Shown: one piece after another, positions 7,296 to 18,337 of the stretch
Layout of the letters: the number at the start of each line of letters is the position of its first letter
Numbering within the stretch: the stretch's first letter is position 1
Source of the DNA: Gemmatimonas sp.
Lineage (GTDB): Bacteria > Gemmatimonadota > Gemmatimonadetes > Gemmatimonadales > Gemmatimonadaceae
Direction of reading: 5' to 3'
Assembly (NCBI GenBank): GCA_025361705.1
Contig: JANYJW010000031.1
Span: 1-42,675 of the forward strand
Length of the DNA: 42,675 nucleotides
Made by a program: the position numbers and the translations under genes
The notes under the pieces: generated by a model
What the model saw: only the letters and a program-made list of their open reading frames with translations
What the model was told of the DNA's origin: nothing
Databases searched by the model: none

Positions 7296-8657
7296 ATGAC
7301 TCGTCCAGACGTCCTCGAAAAGCTCGTTTCTCTCTGCAAGCGCCGCGGCTTCATCTTCCAGTCGTCGGAGATCTACGGCGGCACCGGCTCGGTGTGGGAC
7401 TACGGTCCGCTGGGCGTGGAGCTCAAGAAGAACGTCAAGGACTCGTGGTGGCACGCGATGGTGCGCTCGCGCGACGACGTCGAGGGGTTGGACGCCGCCA
7501 TCCTCATGCATCCGAAGGTGTGGGAAGCGAGCGGCCACGTGAGCGGCTTCAACGACCCGCTGGTGGACTGCAAGGCGTGCAAGGCGCGCTTCCGCGCCGA
7601 CCAGATGGACGCCGCGTCGTGCCCGCGCAAGCCGAGCAAGAAGCCCGGTGAGCACGGCGACTGCCAGCTCACCGAGCCGCGCCAGTTCAACCTGATGTTC
7701 AAGACGTTCATGGGCCCCGTGGAGGAGACGGCGTCGGTGGTCTACCTGCGGCCGGAGACGGCGCAGGGCATCTTCGTGAACTTCCTCAACGTGCAGCAGG
7801 CGCGGCGCCAGAAAGTGCCGTTTGGCATCGCGCAGATCGGCAAGGCGTTCCGCAACGAGATCACGCCGGGGAACTTCACGTTCCGCACGCGCGAGTTCGA
7901 GCAGATGGAGATGCAGTTCTTCGTCGACCCGCAGGCACCCGAGGGGAAGACGACCGACATGCAGTGGTTCGAGTACTGGAAGGCGCAGCGCATGGAGTGG
8001 CATCTCGCACTCGGACTCGAGCGCGACCGGCTGGAGTTCCATCAGCACACGGCGCAGGAACTGGCGCACTACGCCAAGGCGGCGTTCGACATCCAGTTTG
8101 ACTTTGGCGGCACACTGGGCTTCCAGGAAATCGAGGGCGTGCACCATCGCAGCGACTTCGATCTCGGGCGGCATCAGGAGTACAGCAGCAAGCGGCTGGA
8201 GTACGTGGATCAGGTGGCGAACCGCCGCTACATCCCGTACGTGGTCGAGACATCGGTGGGCGCCGACCGCGTGACGCTGGCGCTGCTGTGCAACGCGTAC
8301 GCCGAAGAAACGGTGGATGGCGAGGCCGAGGGGCGCGTGGTGCTGCACCTCAAGCCGTCGCTGGCGCCGATCAAGGCCGGCATCTTCCCGCTGACCAAGA
8401 AGGACGGCCAGCCCGAGATGGCGCGCCAGATCGTCGATGACCTGCGGCCGCTGATGCCGGTGGACTACGACGACGCCGGCTCGATCGGCAAGCGCTACCG
8501 CCGGCAGGACGAGGTGGGGACGCCGTACTGCATCACCATCGATCCCGAGTCGACGGCCAACGGTACGGTGACGGTGCGCGATCGCGACACGCTGGCGCAG
8601 GATCGGGTGGACGCCTCGCAACTGCGCGCGTACCTCGCGGCGAAGCTCGTCGGCTGA
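7296..8657 (+). CDS. glyS: Glycyl-tRNA synthetase (alpha2 type)
   Basis: Class II aminoacyl-tRNA synthetase of the single-chain (eukaryote/archaeal-like, glyQS) type, 453 residues, charging tRNA-Gly. The N-terminus has [17 protein letters not shown], typical of this form. Motif 2 lies around [19 protein letters not shown] and motif 3 around [12 protein letters not shown]. The anticodon-binding domain carries [12 protein letters not shown] near the C-terminus. A zinc-ribbon-like insert with C-x2-C is seen near residue 92 (CKAC). The ATG at 7296 matches the family start, yet there is no Shine-Dalgarno sequence, because a heptamer hairpin abuts the start codon. Confidence 0.96.
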   Translation: MTRPDVLEKLVSLCKRRGFIFQSSEIYGGTGSVWDYGPLGVELKKNVKDSWWHAMVRSRDDVEGLDAAILMHPKVWEASGHVSGFNDPLVDCKACKARFRADQMDAASCPRKPSKKPGEHGDCQLTEPRQFNLMFKTFMGPVEETASVVYLRPETAQGIFVNFLNVQQARRQKVPFGIAQIGKAFRNEITPGNFTFRTREFEQMEMQFFVDPQAPEGKTTDMQWFEYWKAQRMEWHLALGLERDRLEFHQHTAQELAHYAKAAFDIQFDFGGTLGFQEIEGVHHRSDFDLGRHQEYSSKRLEYVDQVANRRYIPYVVETSVGADRVTLALLCNAYAEETVDGEAEGRVVLHLKPSLAPIKAGIFPLTKKDGQPEMARQIVDDLRPLMPVDYDDAGSIGKRYRRQDEVGTPYCITIDPESTANGTVTVRDRDTLAQDRVDASQLRAYLAAKLVG

Positions 8658-8674
8658 GCCGGGGAGACGCCACG

Positions 8675-10207
8675 GTGCCGCGCATGATGGACGACGGCCT
8701 CGACGCGCTGCGAGAGCGCGGCGAGGCCTTTCTCGTGGAATTGTCGCGCGAGTACTACGAGGCGCACAGCGGCCTCAAGCCAAGCGCGGAGCTGCAGCGC
8801 ATCTTCGCGAAGCACGACGGCGCGTACGGCGACGAGGCGTTTCATGAAGTGCTCGACCGGTTTGCCAGCGCCGCCGTCGGCACGGCGCCGCACCGTTCGG
8901 CGCGGCTGCTCCTCGACTGGCTGGTGGAGTCGCGCTGCGGGCGTGACCTCGCGGCGCTCGAGGAACGCGAGATTGCGTGGGAGGGTGCGGCGATCATCCG
9001 CGGCAACAACGGCGCCGAGGAACCGTACCAGCGCGCGGCGATCACCTTGGCGAACACGCGCGACAAGAAAGAGCGCCAGGCGCTCGACGACGCGCGCGCC
9101 GCGCTGGTGCAGGCTGAACTGGCGCCGCTCAAGCTCGAGCGGCTGCAGCGCGAGCATGAGGTGGTGGCCGGGCTTGGCGTGGTGCCGGGCGGCGCATACA
9201 TCGCCACCTGGGAGGCGCTGAGCGGGTTCGCCATTCTCCCGCTGCGCGATGCGTGCGTGCAGTTCCTGCGCGACACGCAGGCGATGTGGGACGAGGTGCT
9301 GCCCGCGTTCCTGAAGCGCGGCCTCAACCTCACGCCGGGCGAGGCGACGCGTGCCGACGCCATCGCGTTGATGCGCGCGCCGGAGTTTGACGCCGCGTTC
9401 GGCGCCGAGTCGATGGAGCGCGAGGTGCGCCGACAGGTGACCGAGATGGGCGCCAGTCCCGACGCCCATGGGCGCGTGGTGTTTGACACGGGCGACCGGC
9501 CGGGGAAGCGCGCGCGGGCGTTTTGTTCGCCGGTGCTGATTCCCGGCGAGGTGTACCTGGTGCTGCGCCCGCACGGTGGCCAGAGCGACTGGACGACGCT
9601 GATGCACGAGCTGGGGCACGCGCTGCACTTCGCCAACATGGAGCGCACGCTCCCCTTTGAGTTCAGGTGGCTGGGAGACAACTCGGTCACCGAAGGGTAC
9701 GCGATGCTCTTCGATCATCGGCTGCAGGACAAGGGATGGCTGGGGCGCTACACGGGGTTGTCGAAGGCCGACCTGCCCGCGTACCTGCGTGCGGCGGGCT
9801 TTGAGGAGTTGCAGTTTCTGCGCCGCTACTGCGCCAAGCTCATCTACGAAGTGGAACTGCACGCGGGCACCACGTCGTGGGCGTCGCTGCCGGACCTCTA
9901 CGTCGAGACACTCACGACGGCGACCGGCTTTCGATACCAGCGCGCCGACGCCTTTCTGGATGTCGATCCGCGCTTCTACGCGGCGCGCTACCTGCGGGCG
10001 TGGCAGTTGCAGTCCGTGCTCAACGAAACGCTGTGCCAGCGCTTCAACGAGGATTGGTGGCGCAATCCGCAGGCGGGGCCATGGATTGAGTCCGAGCTGT
10101 TCGCCCACGGCCAGCGTGAACTGGCGACGGAGCAGGCGGAGCGGCTTGGCGCGGGGACGCTGGGCTTTGGGGGGGTGGTGCGGGCGATCGAGCAGATGCT
10201 GCAGTAG
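8675..10207 (+). CDS. Peptidase M3 family metallopeptidase
   Basis: A zinc metallopeptidase of the gluzincin type, most like the M3 (thimet oligopeptidase/oligoendopeptidase F) family. It is 510 residues and largely helical by composition, without a signal peptide, so probably a cytoplasmic oligopeptidase. The zinc site is MHELGHALHF with His311, catalytic Glu312 and His315, and the third ligand is Glu340 in NSVTEGYAMLFDH. It is shorter than classical M3 enzymes (about 600-700), which may place it in a divergent subfamily. Start: GTG at 8675 with GGGGAG about nine bases upstream; ATG codons at 8684 and 8687 are alternatives. It follows glyS by 17 bp and is probably co-transcribed with it. Confidence 0.85.
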   Translation: MPRMMDDGLDALRERGEAFLVELSREYYEAHSGLKPSAELQRIFAKHDGAYGDEAFHEVLDRFASAAVGTAPHRSARLLLDWLVESRCGRDLAALEEREIAWEGAAIIRGNNGAEEPYQRAAITLANTRDKKERQALDDARAALVQAELAPLKLERLQREHEVVAGLGVVPGGAYIATWEALSGFAILPLRDACVQFLRDTQAMWDEVLPAFLKRGLNLTPGEATRADAIALMRAPEFDAAFGAESMEREVRRQVTEMGASPDAHGRVVFDTGDRPGKRARAFCSPVLIPGEVYLVLRPHGGQSDWTTLMHELGHALHFANMERTLPFEFRWLGDNSVTEGYAMLFDHRLQDKGWLGRYTGLSKADLPAYLRAAGFEELQFLRRYCAKLIYEVELHAGTTSWASLPDLYVETLTTATGFRYQRADAFLDVDPRFYAARYLRAWQLQSVLNETLCQRFNEDWWRNPQAGPWIESELFAHGQRELATEQAERLGAGTLGFGGVVRAIEQMLQ

Positions 10208-10293
10208 GGACGGGAAGCGAAGGACGAGAGACGAGGGATGTCGAACCGCCTCGAGCTCGTCTCCCGTCTCTCGTCCTCCGTCCCTCATCTCTG
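10208..10293. repeat. Heptamer hairpin between the peptidase and aminotransferase genes
   Basis: The + strand right arm has GTC at 10259, 10266, 10273 and 10280 and ATC at 10287, an exact 7-bp period. The left arm (10208-10240) is its imperfect inverse; the best match is AGGACGAGAGACG (13 bp) at 10221-10233. The predicted RNA hairpin has a short loop around the palindrome CTCGAG. The units are relatives of the CCGTCTA type. Confidence 0.75.
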
Positions 10294-10328
10294 TACATTC
10301 CATCAGCACTTTTTCGAGGGCACACCCC

Positions 10329-11192
10329 ATGATCATGTATCTCAACGGCGAGTACGTTCCACGCGGGCTGGCGCTGATTCCCGTGGAGGATCGCAGCTTC
10401 CTTTTTGGCGACGGCATCTACGAGGGCGTGCGTGCGGTGGGCGGCAAGATGTTCGAGTGGGGCGCGCACGCCGACCGGATGATCAACGGCCTCAACGGCC
10501 TCCGCATCACCTTCACCGCCGCGCAGGTGAACGCGCTCGAGGAAGTCTGCGAGCAGGTGGTGGAGCGCAACGGGCTGGTGGAGGGCGAGGCGTTCGTCTA
10601 TTTGCAGGTGTCGCGCGGCGCCGCGCCGCGCGCGCATGCCTTTCCGCCGGCCAGCGTGCATCCCACGGTCTTCGTGTCGGCCTCCCGGCTCGTCGTACCG
10701 CGCGCGATGCGCGACACGGGCTGTGCCGCCGTGATGTTCCCCGACATGCGCTGGAAGCGGCGCGACTGGAAGACGGTCAACCTGCTCGGCAACGTGCTTG
10801 CCCGCCAGGCAGCCAGCGAGGCGGGTGCGTACGAAGCCATCCTGCACGAGGACGGCATCGTCACCGAGGGAGCGGCGACCAACGTCTTTGCCGTGTTTGA
10901 CGGGGTGCTGCACACGCACCCGCTGACGTCGCGCATCCTTCCCGGCATCACGCGCATCGTGGTCATGGACCTCATCGCCGAGCACAAGCTGATGGTGCGT
11001 GAGGAGCCGATTCCGGTGGCAAAGCTCGCCAGCGCCGAGGAGATCTTCATCTGCGGGTCGACCACCGACGTGACGCCCGTGGTGACGATCGACGGCAAGC
11101 CAGTGGGCGGCGGCGCGCCGGGCCCGCTGACGGTGTTGCTGCGCGAGGCGTTCGAGGCGCGGCTGTACCACGCGGCGGGGGCCGGCCGGTAG
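10329..11192 (+). CDS. dat: D-amino-acid/branched-chain aminotransferase (class IV PLP)
   Basis: A fold-type IV PLP aminotransferase, 287 residues. The overall pattern best matches D-amino acid transaminase: YLNGEYVPRG start, DRSFLFGDGIYEGVR near residue 20-34, and the PLP lysine in RDWKTVNLLGNVLARQ. It would interconvert D-alanine and D-glutamate with their 2-keto acids, feeding peptidoglycan synthesis. Branched-chain or aminodeoxychorismate-lyase activity cannot be excluded from sequence alone. GAGGG stands eight bases before the ATG; a second ATG two codons on is possible. The gene lies downstream of a heptamer hairpin and three bases upstream of a degenerate kinase gene. Confidence 0.85.
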   Translation: MIMYLNGEYVPRGLALIPVEDRSFLFGDGIYEGVRAVGGKMFEWGAHADRMINGLNGLRITFTAAQVNALEEVCEQVVERNGLVEGEAFVYLQVSRGAAPRAHAFPPASVHPTVFVSASRLVVPRAMRDTGCAAVMFPDMRWKRRDWKTVNLLGNVLARQAASEAGAYEAILHEDGIVTEGAATNVFAVFDGVLHTHPLTSRILPGITRIVVMDLIAEHKLMVREEPIPVAKLASAEEIFICGSTTDVTPVVTIDGKPVGGGAPGPLTVLLREAFEARLYHAAGAGR

Positions 11193-11195
11193 CGG

Positions 11196-12551
11196 ATGCC
11201 GCCACGCAAGCGCTACTTCCCGCGCAAGACGCGGCCGGCGCCAGCGCCGGTTGAAGTGCCGCGTGAGCGGCGCGATCTCGACGCGGTGCGCGACGTCCTG
11301 CACGCGTCCGTCAGCGGTGAGTCGGCGGAGGAGGCGCTGCAGTTCGCGCTCGATCGCATTGCCCCCTTGCTCGGCGCGTCGCTCGGCTCGGTGTACCTCA
11401 TCGACGGCGCGTCGGAGCTCATGCGGCTGGTGGCCGCGCACCAGTGGCCGGAGCGCTTTCGACCGTGGCTGGGTGCGATGCGCGTCCGCGTGGGGTTCGG
11501 GCCCAGTGGCGAGGCAGCCAGCGAACGGCGCGTCATTAACGTGCCCGATGTCTTTGCCGATCCGGATCTCGAAGACTGGCATGACGTGGGCCGCGAACTT
11601 GGCTTTGTCGCCATCACGGCGCTGCCGCTGGTGGCTGCAGGGCGCGTGCTGGGCGTTGCCACGTTCTACTTTCACGCTGCGTCGAGCGTGACCACCGATG
11701 CGCGCGCGCTCCTGCGCCTTGTGGCCGACCTGCTGGCGTCCACCGCCGACCAGGCGGCGCGGCGCGACGCCATGCGGCGCGCCGATGCGGCGCTGACCGA
11801 GGCCAGCGCCGAGGTGGAACGGCAATACGCGGCCGTGGGGAGCGCGCGCAAGGCGCGCGATGATTTTCTGGAAGGTGTCTCGTACGACCTGCGGGGACCG
11901 CTCTCCGGGCTGTTGGCCAGCCTGTCGCTGCTTGAGCAGGAGGTGTCGGGGGTGCTCACGGCAGGCCAGCGAGACGAGGTGCGTTCCGTGCGCGAGTCGG
12001 CCACGCGCGTGCTCGACCTCGTGGAGGCGTTGCTCGATTTTTCCGGGGCGCGACGTGGCACGCTGGAACTTGCGCTCGACGAGTTCGACCCGCGCGTGCC
12101 GATGCGCGACGCGGTGCGCGATGTCGGCGCGCCGTCGGCCGCAGTCACCGTGGCGTCGGTGGAACCCGTGCTGGCCATGCCGCCGATGCGCGGTGACCGG
12201 CGCAAGATCGTCCGCCTGCTGGTGACGCTCATCGAACACGTCGTCGAGCAGTCGCTGTCGGACCGCGTGGAGGTGACGGTGGACGCGGATGCCGGCGTCG
12301 TGCGGTATCGCGTGCAGGAGACCGGCGGCCGGCGGTCGTCGCTTCCCGATTCCATGGACGACGGCAGCACACCCATCGGCGTCGTGCCTGGCGCCGCGGC
12401 GCAATTGTCCTGGGCGGTCGAACTCGCGCAAAGCGTGGGGCAGTTGATGGGTGGCACCGTGGCCGCCGATGGCGTGGGCATCGGACGCACGGCATTCACG
12501 CTCGAACTTCCGATGGAAGGACCGCCACCCGCCGCCCCAGTGCGCGGCTGA
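11196..12551 (+). CDS. GAF-domain histidine-kinase-like protein, catalytic residues lost
   Basis: A soluble 451-residue protein with a basic N-terminus, a GAF sensor domain (about 30-185), a helical linker, a HisKA-like dimerisation segment (about 218-285) and a HATPase-like C-terminus (about 330-440). The H-box that should read SHELRTPL reads SYDLRGPL, so Tyr230 replaces the phospho-acceptor His. The N-box Asn is replaced by His348 in LIEHVVEQ, and the G1 motif DxGxG is ETGGR. The last helix and the GRTAFTLELP end remain kinase-like. It is therefore probably a pseudokinase that relays a GAF signal by binding a partner. No membrane segment is present. It starts three bases after the aminotransferase stop. 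Confidence 0.82.
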   Translation: MPPRKRYFPRKTRPAPAPVEVPRERRDLDAVRDVLHASVSGESAEEALQFALDRIAPLLGASLGSVYLIDGASELMRLVAAHQWPERFRPWLGAMRVRVGFGPSGEAASERRVINVPDVFADPDLEDWHDVGRELGFVAITALPLVAAGRVLGVATFYFHAASSVTTDARALLRLVADLLASTADQAARRDAMRRADAALTEASAEVERQYAAVGSARKARDDFLEGVSYDLRGPLSGLLASLSLLEQEVSGVLTAGQRDEVRSVRESATRVLDLVEALLDFSGARRGTLELALDEFDPRVPMRDAVRDVGAPSAAVTVASVEPVLAMPPMRGDRRKIVRLLVTLIEHVVEQSLSDRVEVTVDADAGVVRYRVQETGGRRSSLPDSMDDGSTPIGVVPGAAAQLSWAVELAQSVGQLMGGTVAADGVGIGRTAFTLELPMEGPPPAAPVRG

Positions 12552-12570
12552 ACCCCGAGGATCGTCCCTG

Positions 12571-12864
12571 ATGAACATCCAGTCCGCGCGCACCCTGCAG
12601 AGCCAGCGCACCTCCGAGACGCCGGCGCACGTGCTGCGCGCTGCCCGTGCGTTCTTTGCGACCAGCAGCTCCATCTACCCGGCCTTCGTCGAGAAGGAGG
12701 GGCCGAACCACCTGGTCCTGCGCGGCCAGGGCGGCGAGGAGGTCATCATTGCGGCGTTCGCCGAGGACGGCGGCACGTCGGTCAATGGGTCCTCGTACAT
12801 GTTCGACCAGCAGGTGGCGCGCTTCCTCACGACGCTCGCTCCCGCGCTCGCGCCCGTCGCGTAA
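12571..12864 (+). CDS. Hypothetical protein, 97 aa
   Basis: A small soluble protein that I do not recognise. It has an N-terminal helical stretch (SETPAHVLRAARAFFA) and then alternating hydrophobic strands (HLVLRG, EEVIIAAF, SVNGSSYMFD) ending in a helix (QQVARFLTTL), consistent with a compact alpha/beta domain. GAGGAT lies about nine bases before the ATG. It sits 19 bp after the pseudokinase gene and six bases before the HDAC-family gene, so it belongs to that operon. The reading frame has the same strong third-position GC as its neighbours, which supports it being real. Confidence 0.75.
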   Translation: MNIQSARTLQSQRTSETPAHVLRAARAFFATSSSIYPAFVEKEGPNHLVLRGQGGEEVIIAAFAEDGGTSVNGSSYMFDQQVARFLTTLAPALAPVA

Positions 12865-12870
12865 GCGCGC

Positions 12871-13797
12871 GTGAACATCGCGTTCATCTCGCACGCCGAC
12901 TGCGGGCGGCACGACACGGGGTGGAACCACCCCGAGCACGTGGGGCGGCTGCGGGCGATCACGCGCGCCCTCGGCCGGGACTGGGAACTGATGCTGCGCG
13001 TGGAGCACCGCGAGGGGCGGCACGCCACCGCCGAAGAACTCGCGCTGGCGCACGACCCGCCGTACATCGCGTCGGTGCGGACGATGGCGGCGCAGGGGGG
13101 CGGACGGTGTGACGCCGATACCGTAGCAAGCGACGGTTCGTGGGACGCGGCGGCCGCAGGCGTCGGCAGCGTGCTCGACGGCATCGATCTGGCGGTGGCC
13201 GAGGGGCGCCGCTCGTTTTGCGCCGTGCGGCCGCCGGGACATCACGCCCTGCGCGATCACGCGATGGGCTTCTGCCTGTTTGGCAACGTGGCCATTGGCG
13301 CGCACTACGCGCGCGTGCGCCACGGACTGGGCCGCGTGCTCATCGCCGACTGGGACGTGCACCACGGCAATGGCACGCAGGCGTTGGTGCAGGACACCGA
13401 GGACATCCGCTTCGTTTCCATGCACCAGTGGCCGTGGTATCCCGGCACCGGTGCGGCGGACGATCGCGGACCGAAAGAGAGCATTTGGAACGTGCCGATG
13501 GCCGGCGGTCTCCGCGCCGCGGCGTATGTCGACGCCTTCCTTGGCGCCGTCGACGCCGCAACGGCCAACTGGACGCCCGACCTCGTGCTGCTATCAGCCG
13601 GTTTTGACTCCCTCAACGGCGATCCGCTCGGCGGGTTCACGCTCGAGATGGCCGATGTGGACACGCTGACCCGGGCCATGGTGGATCGCGCCGTCGCGTG
13701 GTGCGGCGGGCGCCTGGTGAGCGCGCTCGAAGGCGGATACGCCCCCGACCGGGTGGGAGAGGCGAGCGTAGTGCACATGCGGGCCCTCGAAGCGTAG
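12871..13797 (+). CDS. Histone deacetylase family protein (acetylpolyamine/acetyllysine hydrolase type)
   Basis: A zinc-dependent deacetylase of the arginase/HDAC fold, 308 residues. Active-site elements are complete: RPPGHHA with the His124-His125 charge relay, DWDVHHGNGT giving zinc ligands Asp162 and His164, zinc ligand Asp246 in AGFDSLNGDPLGG, and the transition-state Tyr290 in EGGY. Bacterial members act on acetylpolyamines, acetoin-pathway proteins or acetyl-lysine of metabolic enzymes; the substrate here is unknown. Start: GTG at 12871, giving the usual beta-strand NIAFISH at the N-terminus. It ends an apparent operon with the aminotransferase, the pseudokinase and a 97-aa unknown. Confidence 0.93.
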   Translation: MNIAFISHADCGRHDTGWNHPEHVGRLRAITRALGRDWELMLRVEHREGRHATAEELALAHDPPYIASVRTMAAQGGGRCDADTVASDGSWDAAAAGVGSVLDGIDLAVAEGRRSFCAVRPPGHHALRDHAMGFCLFGNVAIGAHYARVRHGLGRVLIADWDVHHGNGTQALVQDTEDIRFVSMHQWPWYPGTGAADDRGPKESIWNVPMAGGLRAAAYVDAFLGAVDAATANWTPDLVLLSAGFDSLNGDPLGGFTLEMADVDTLTRAMVDRAVAWCGGRLVSALEGGYAPDRVGEASVVHMRALEA

Positions 13798-13821
13798 CCT
13801 GCCAGGTTGCCCCCGCGTCGA

Positions 13822-13860
13822 GCGCGGGGTGCCAGCGCGGGGTGCCAGCGCGGGGTGCCA
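13822..13860. repeat. 13-bp tandem repeat, three perfect copies
   Basis: GCGCGGGGTGCCA is repeated head to tail at 13822-13834, 13835-13847 and 13848-13860. It lies between the HDAC-family stop codon and the corA leader, in 130 bp of otherwise unassigned sequence. Perfect identity suggests recent expansion. Confidence 0.9.
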
Positions 13861-13887
13861 CGCTTGCTCGGTGCTTTGCGCTGGCGG

Positions 13888-13927
13888 TAGCTTTGCCGAG
13901 GGCGCTTCCGCCCGCGTGGAGGATTTC
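13888..13927 (+). promoter_or_regulatory. corA leader with small hairpin and strong ribosome binding site
   Basis: AGCTTTG is followed by the hairpin GGGCG-CTTC-CGCCC (13900-13913) and GGAGG at 13918-13922, five bases before the GTG at 13928. A very similar arrangement precedes the lipoprotein gene at 21526 (see 21482-21525). Whether it is a common promoter/5'UTR or a shared control element is not known. Confidence 0.55.
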
Positions 13928-14974
13928 GTGGCCCGTCGCCCCACTGGCACGTTTCGCATTCGCAAGACGCGTCCGAGTTCAACCGCGCAAATGGCGCACC
14001 CGCGCGGCTGGTTCCGTCCGGCCGCCGGCGCCGTGCTCGGCGACATCGACCCGCGCGAGCTCGAGCGCTACCTGCGCGACCCGGCGGGATTCCTGTGGGT
14101 CGATATCGACACCGGCGCTCCCGCGCAGGTGGCGCTGCTCGAAAAGGTCTTCAAGTTCCACCCGCTCGTCATCGAGGACACGCTGAGCCCCAACGGGCGC
14201 GTGAAGGTGGAGGAGTATCCGGGATACCTCTTCATCGTGGTGCGCGCCGTACGCTACGTGACCGAGACGGAAGACCCGCATGACATCGAGACGTACAATC
14301 TCTGCTGCATCCTTGGGCCGAACTACCTGGTGACGGTGCACGGCACGCACGCGCCGGGGCTGGAGACGGTGTGGGAGCGCGTGCAGCGGTCGCCCGACCT
14401 GCTCGACCGCGGGCCGGCGCGCACGATGCACGCGGTGCTCGACGCGTCGGTGGACGCGTACTTTCCCATCATCGAGCAGGTGGATGACTTCATCGACAGC
14501 ATTGAAGAGCGGGTCTTCACGCGCTTCGACCAGGAAGCGCTGCACGACATCTTCGGCGTCAAGCGCCTCGTGCTGCAGCTGCGGCGCCATCTCGCGCCGC
14601 AGCGCGAGGTGTTCAGCTTCCTCACCAACCGGCCCAGTGCGCTCATTCCGCCGGAGGTGCAGGTCTACTTCCGCGACATCTATGATCACATCATCCGGCT
14701 CAACGAGTCCATCGACACGTATCGCGACCTCGTGTCGTCGGTGATGGAATCGTATCTCACGCAGGTGTCGAACCGGCTGAACATCGCCACCAAGAGCCTC
14801 ACGGTGGTGGCCACGCTCAGCGTGCCCTTTGTGGTGGTGAGCGGCATGTGGGGGATGAACTTCACCAACATCCCGCTGTCCAACTGGCCGCACGGCTTCT
14901 GGGTGATGTTCGTCGGCCAGCTGTCGCTGGGCGGCCTGCTGGTGTTGTTGCTGCGCCGCCGCGGGCTGGTCTAG
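13928..14974 (+). CDS. corA: CorA family magnesium/cobalt transporter
   Basis: A pentameric inner-membrane Mg2+/Co2+ channel, 348 residues. A long soluble N-terminal domain and the stalk helix are followed by two C-terminal membrane segments. The selectivity signature GMN is present in GMWGMNFTNIP, right after the first segment. The start is the GTG at 13928 because GGAGG lies five bases upstream; an in-frame ATG at 13829 would translate through the 13-bp tandem repeat and add 33 low-quality residues. Its stop codon is one base from the start of the next kinase gene, so the pair is probably co-transcribed. No M-box riboswitch is recognisable in the leader. Confidence 0.94.
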   Translation: MARRPTGTFRIRKTRPSSTAQMAHPRGWFRPAAGAVLGDIDPRELERYLRDPAGFLWVDIDTGAPAQVALLEKVFKFHPLVIEDTLSPNGRVKVEEYPGYLFIVVRAVRYVTETEDPHDIETYNLCCILGPNYLVTVHGTHAPGLETVWERVQRSPDLLDRGPARTMHAVLDASVDAYFPIIEQVDDFIDSIEERVFTRFDQEALHDIFGVKRLVLQLRRHLAPQREVFSFLTNRPSALIPPEVQVYFRDIYDHIIRLNESIDTYRDLVSSVMESYLTQVSNRLNIATKSLTVVATLSVPFVVVSGMWGMNFTNIPLSNWPHGFWVMFVGQLSLGGLLVLLLRRRGLV

Positions 14975-14975
14975 C

Positions 14976-18256
<3,281 letters not shown>

Positions 18257-18302
18257 GCCGGGGCTCGGCCCAGCCGGGGCGCCAGATGGGGTCGATTCTC
18301 AT

Positions 18303-18330
18303 TTGGAACCGCCCCGTCAGGGGGTATATT
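18303..18330 (+). promoter_or_regulatory. Sigma-70-like promoter for a leaderless transcript
   Basis: TTGGAA (18303-18308) and TATATT (18325-18330) are separated by 16 bp. Transcription would begin about 18336-18338, at or next to the ATG at 18338, and no Shine-Dalgarno sequence is present. The 81-bp spacer after priA contains nothing else recognisable. Confidence 0.6.
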
Positions 18331-18337
18331 TATCGGG

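Noticed and set aside
13798-13927. M-box magnesium riboswitch for corA
   Set aside because: The spacer is short and holds a tandem repeat and a five-bp hairpin, without the conserved M-box core.
13829-13927. N-terminal extension of CorA through the 13-bp repeat
   Set aside because: The ATG at 13829 has no ribosome binding site and the extension is low-complexity; GGAGG five bases before GTG 13928 decides the start.
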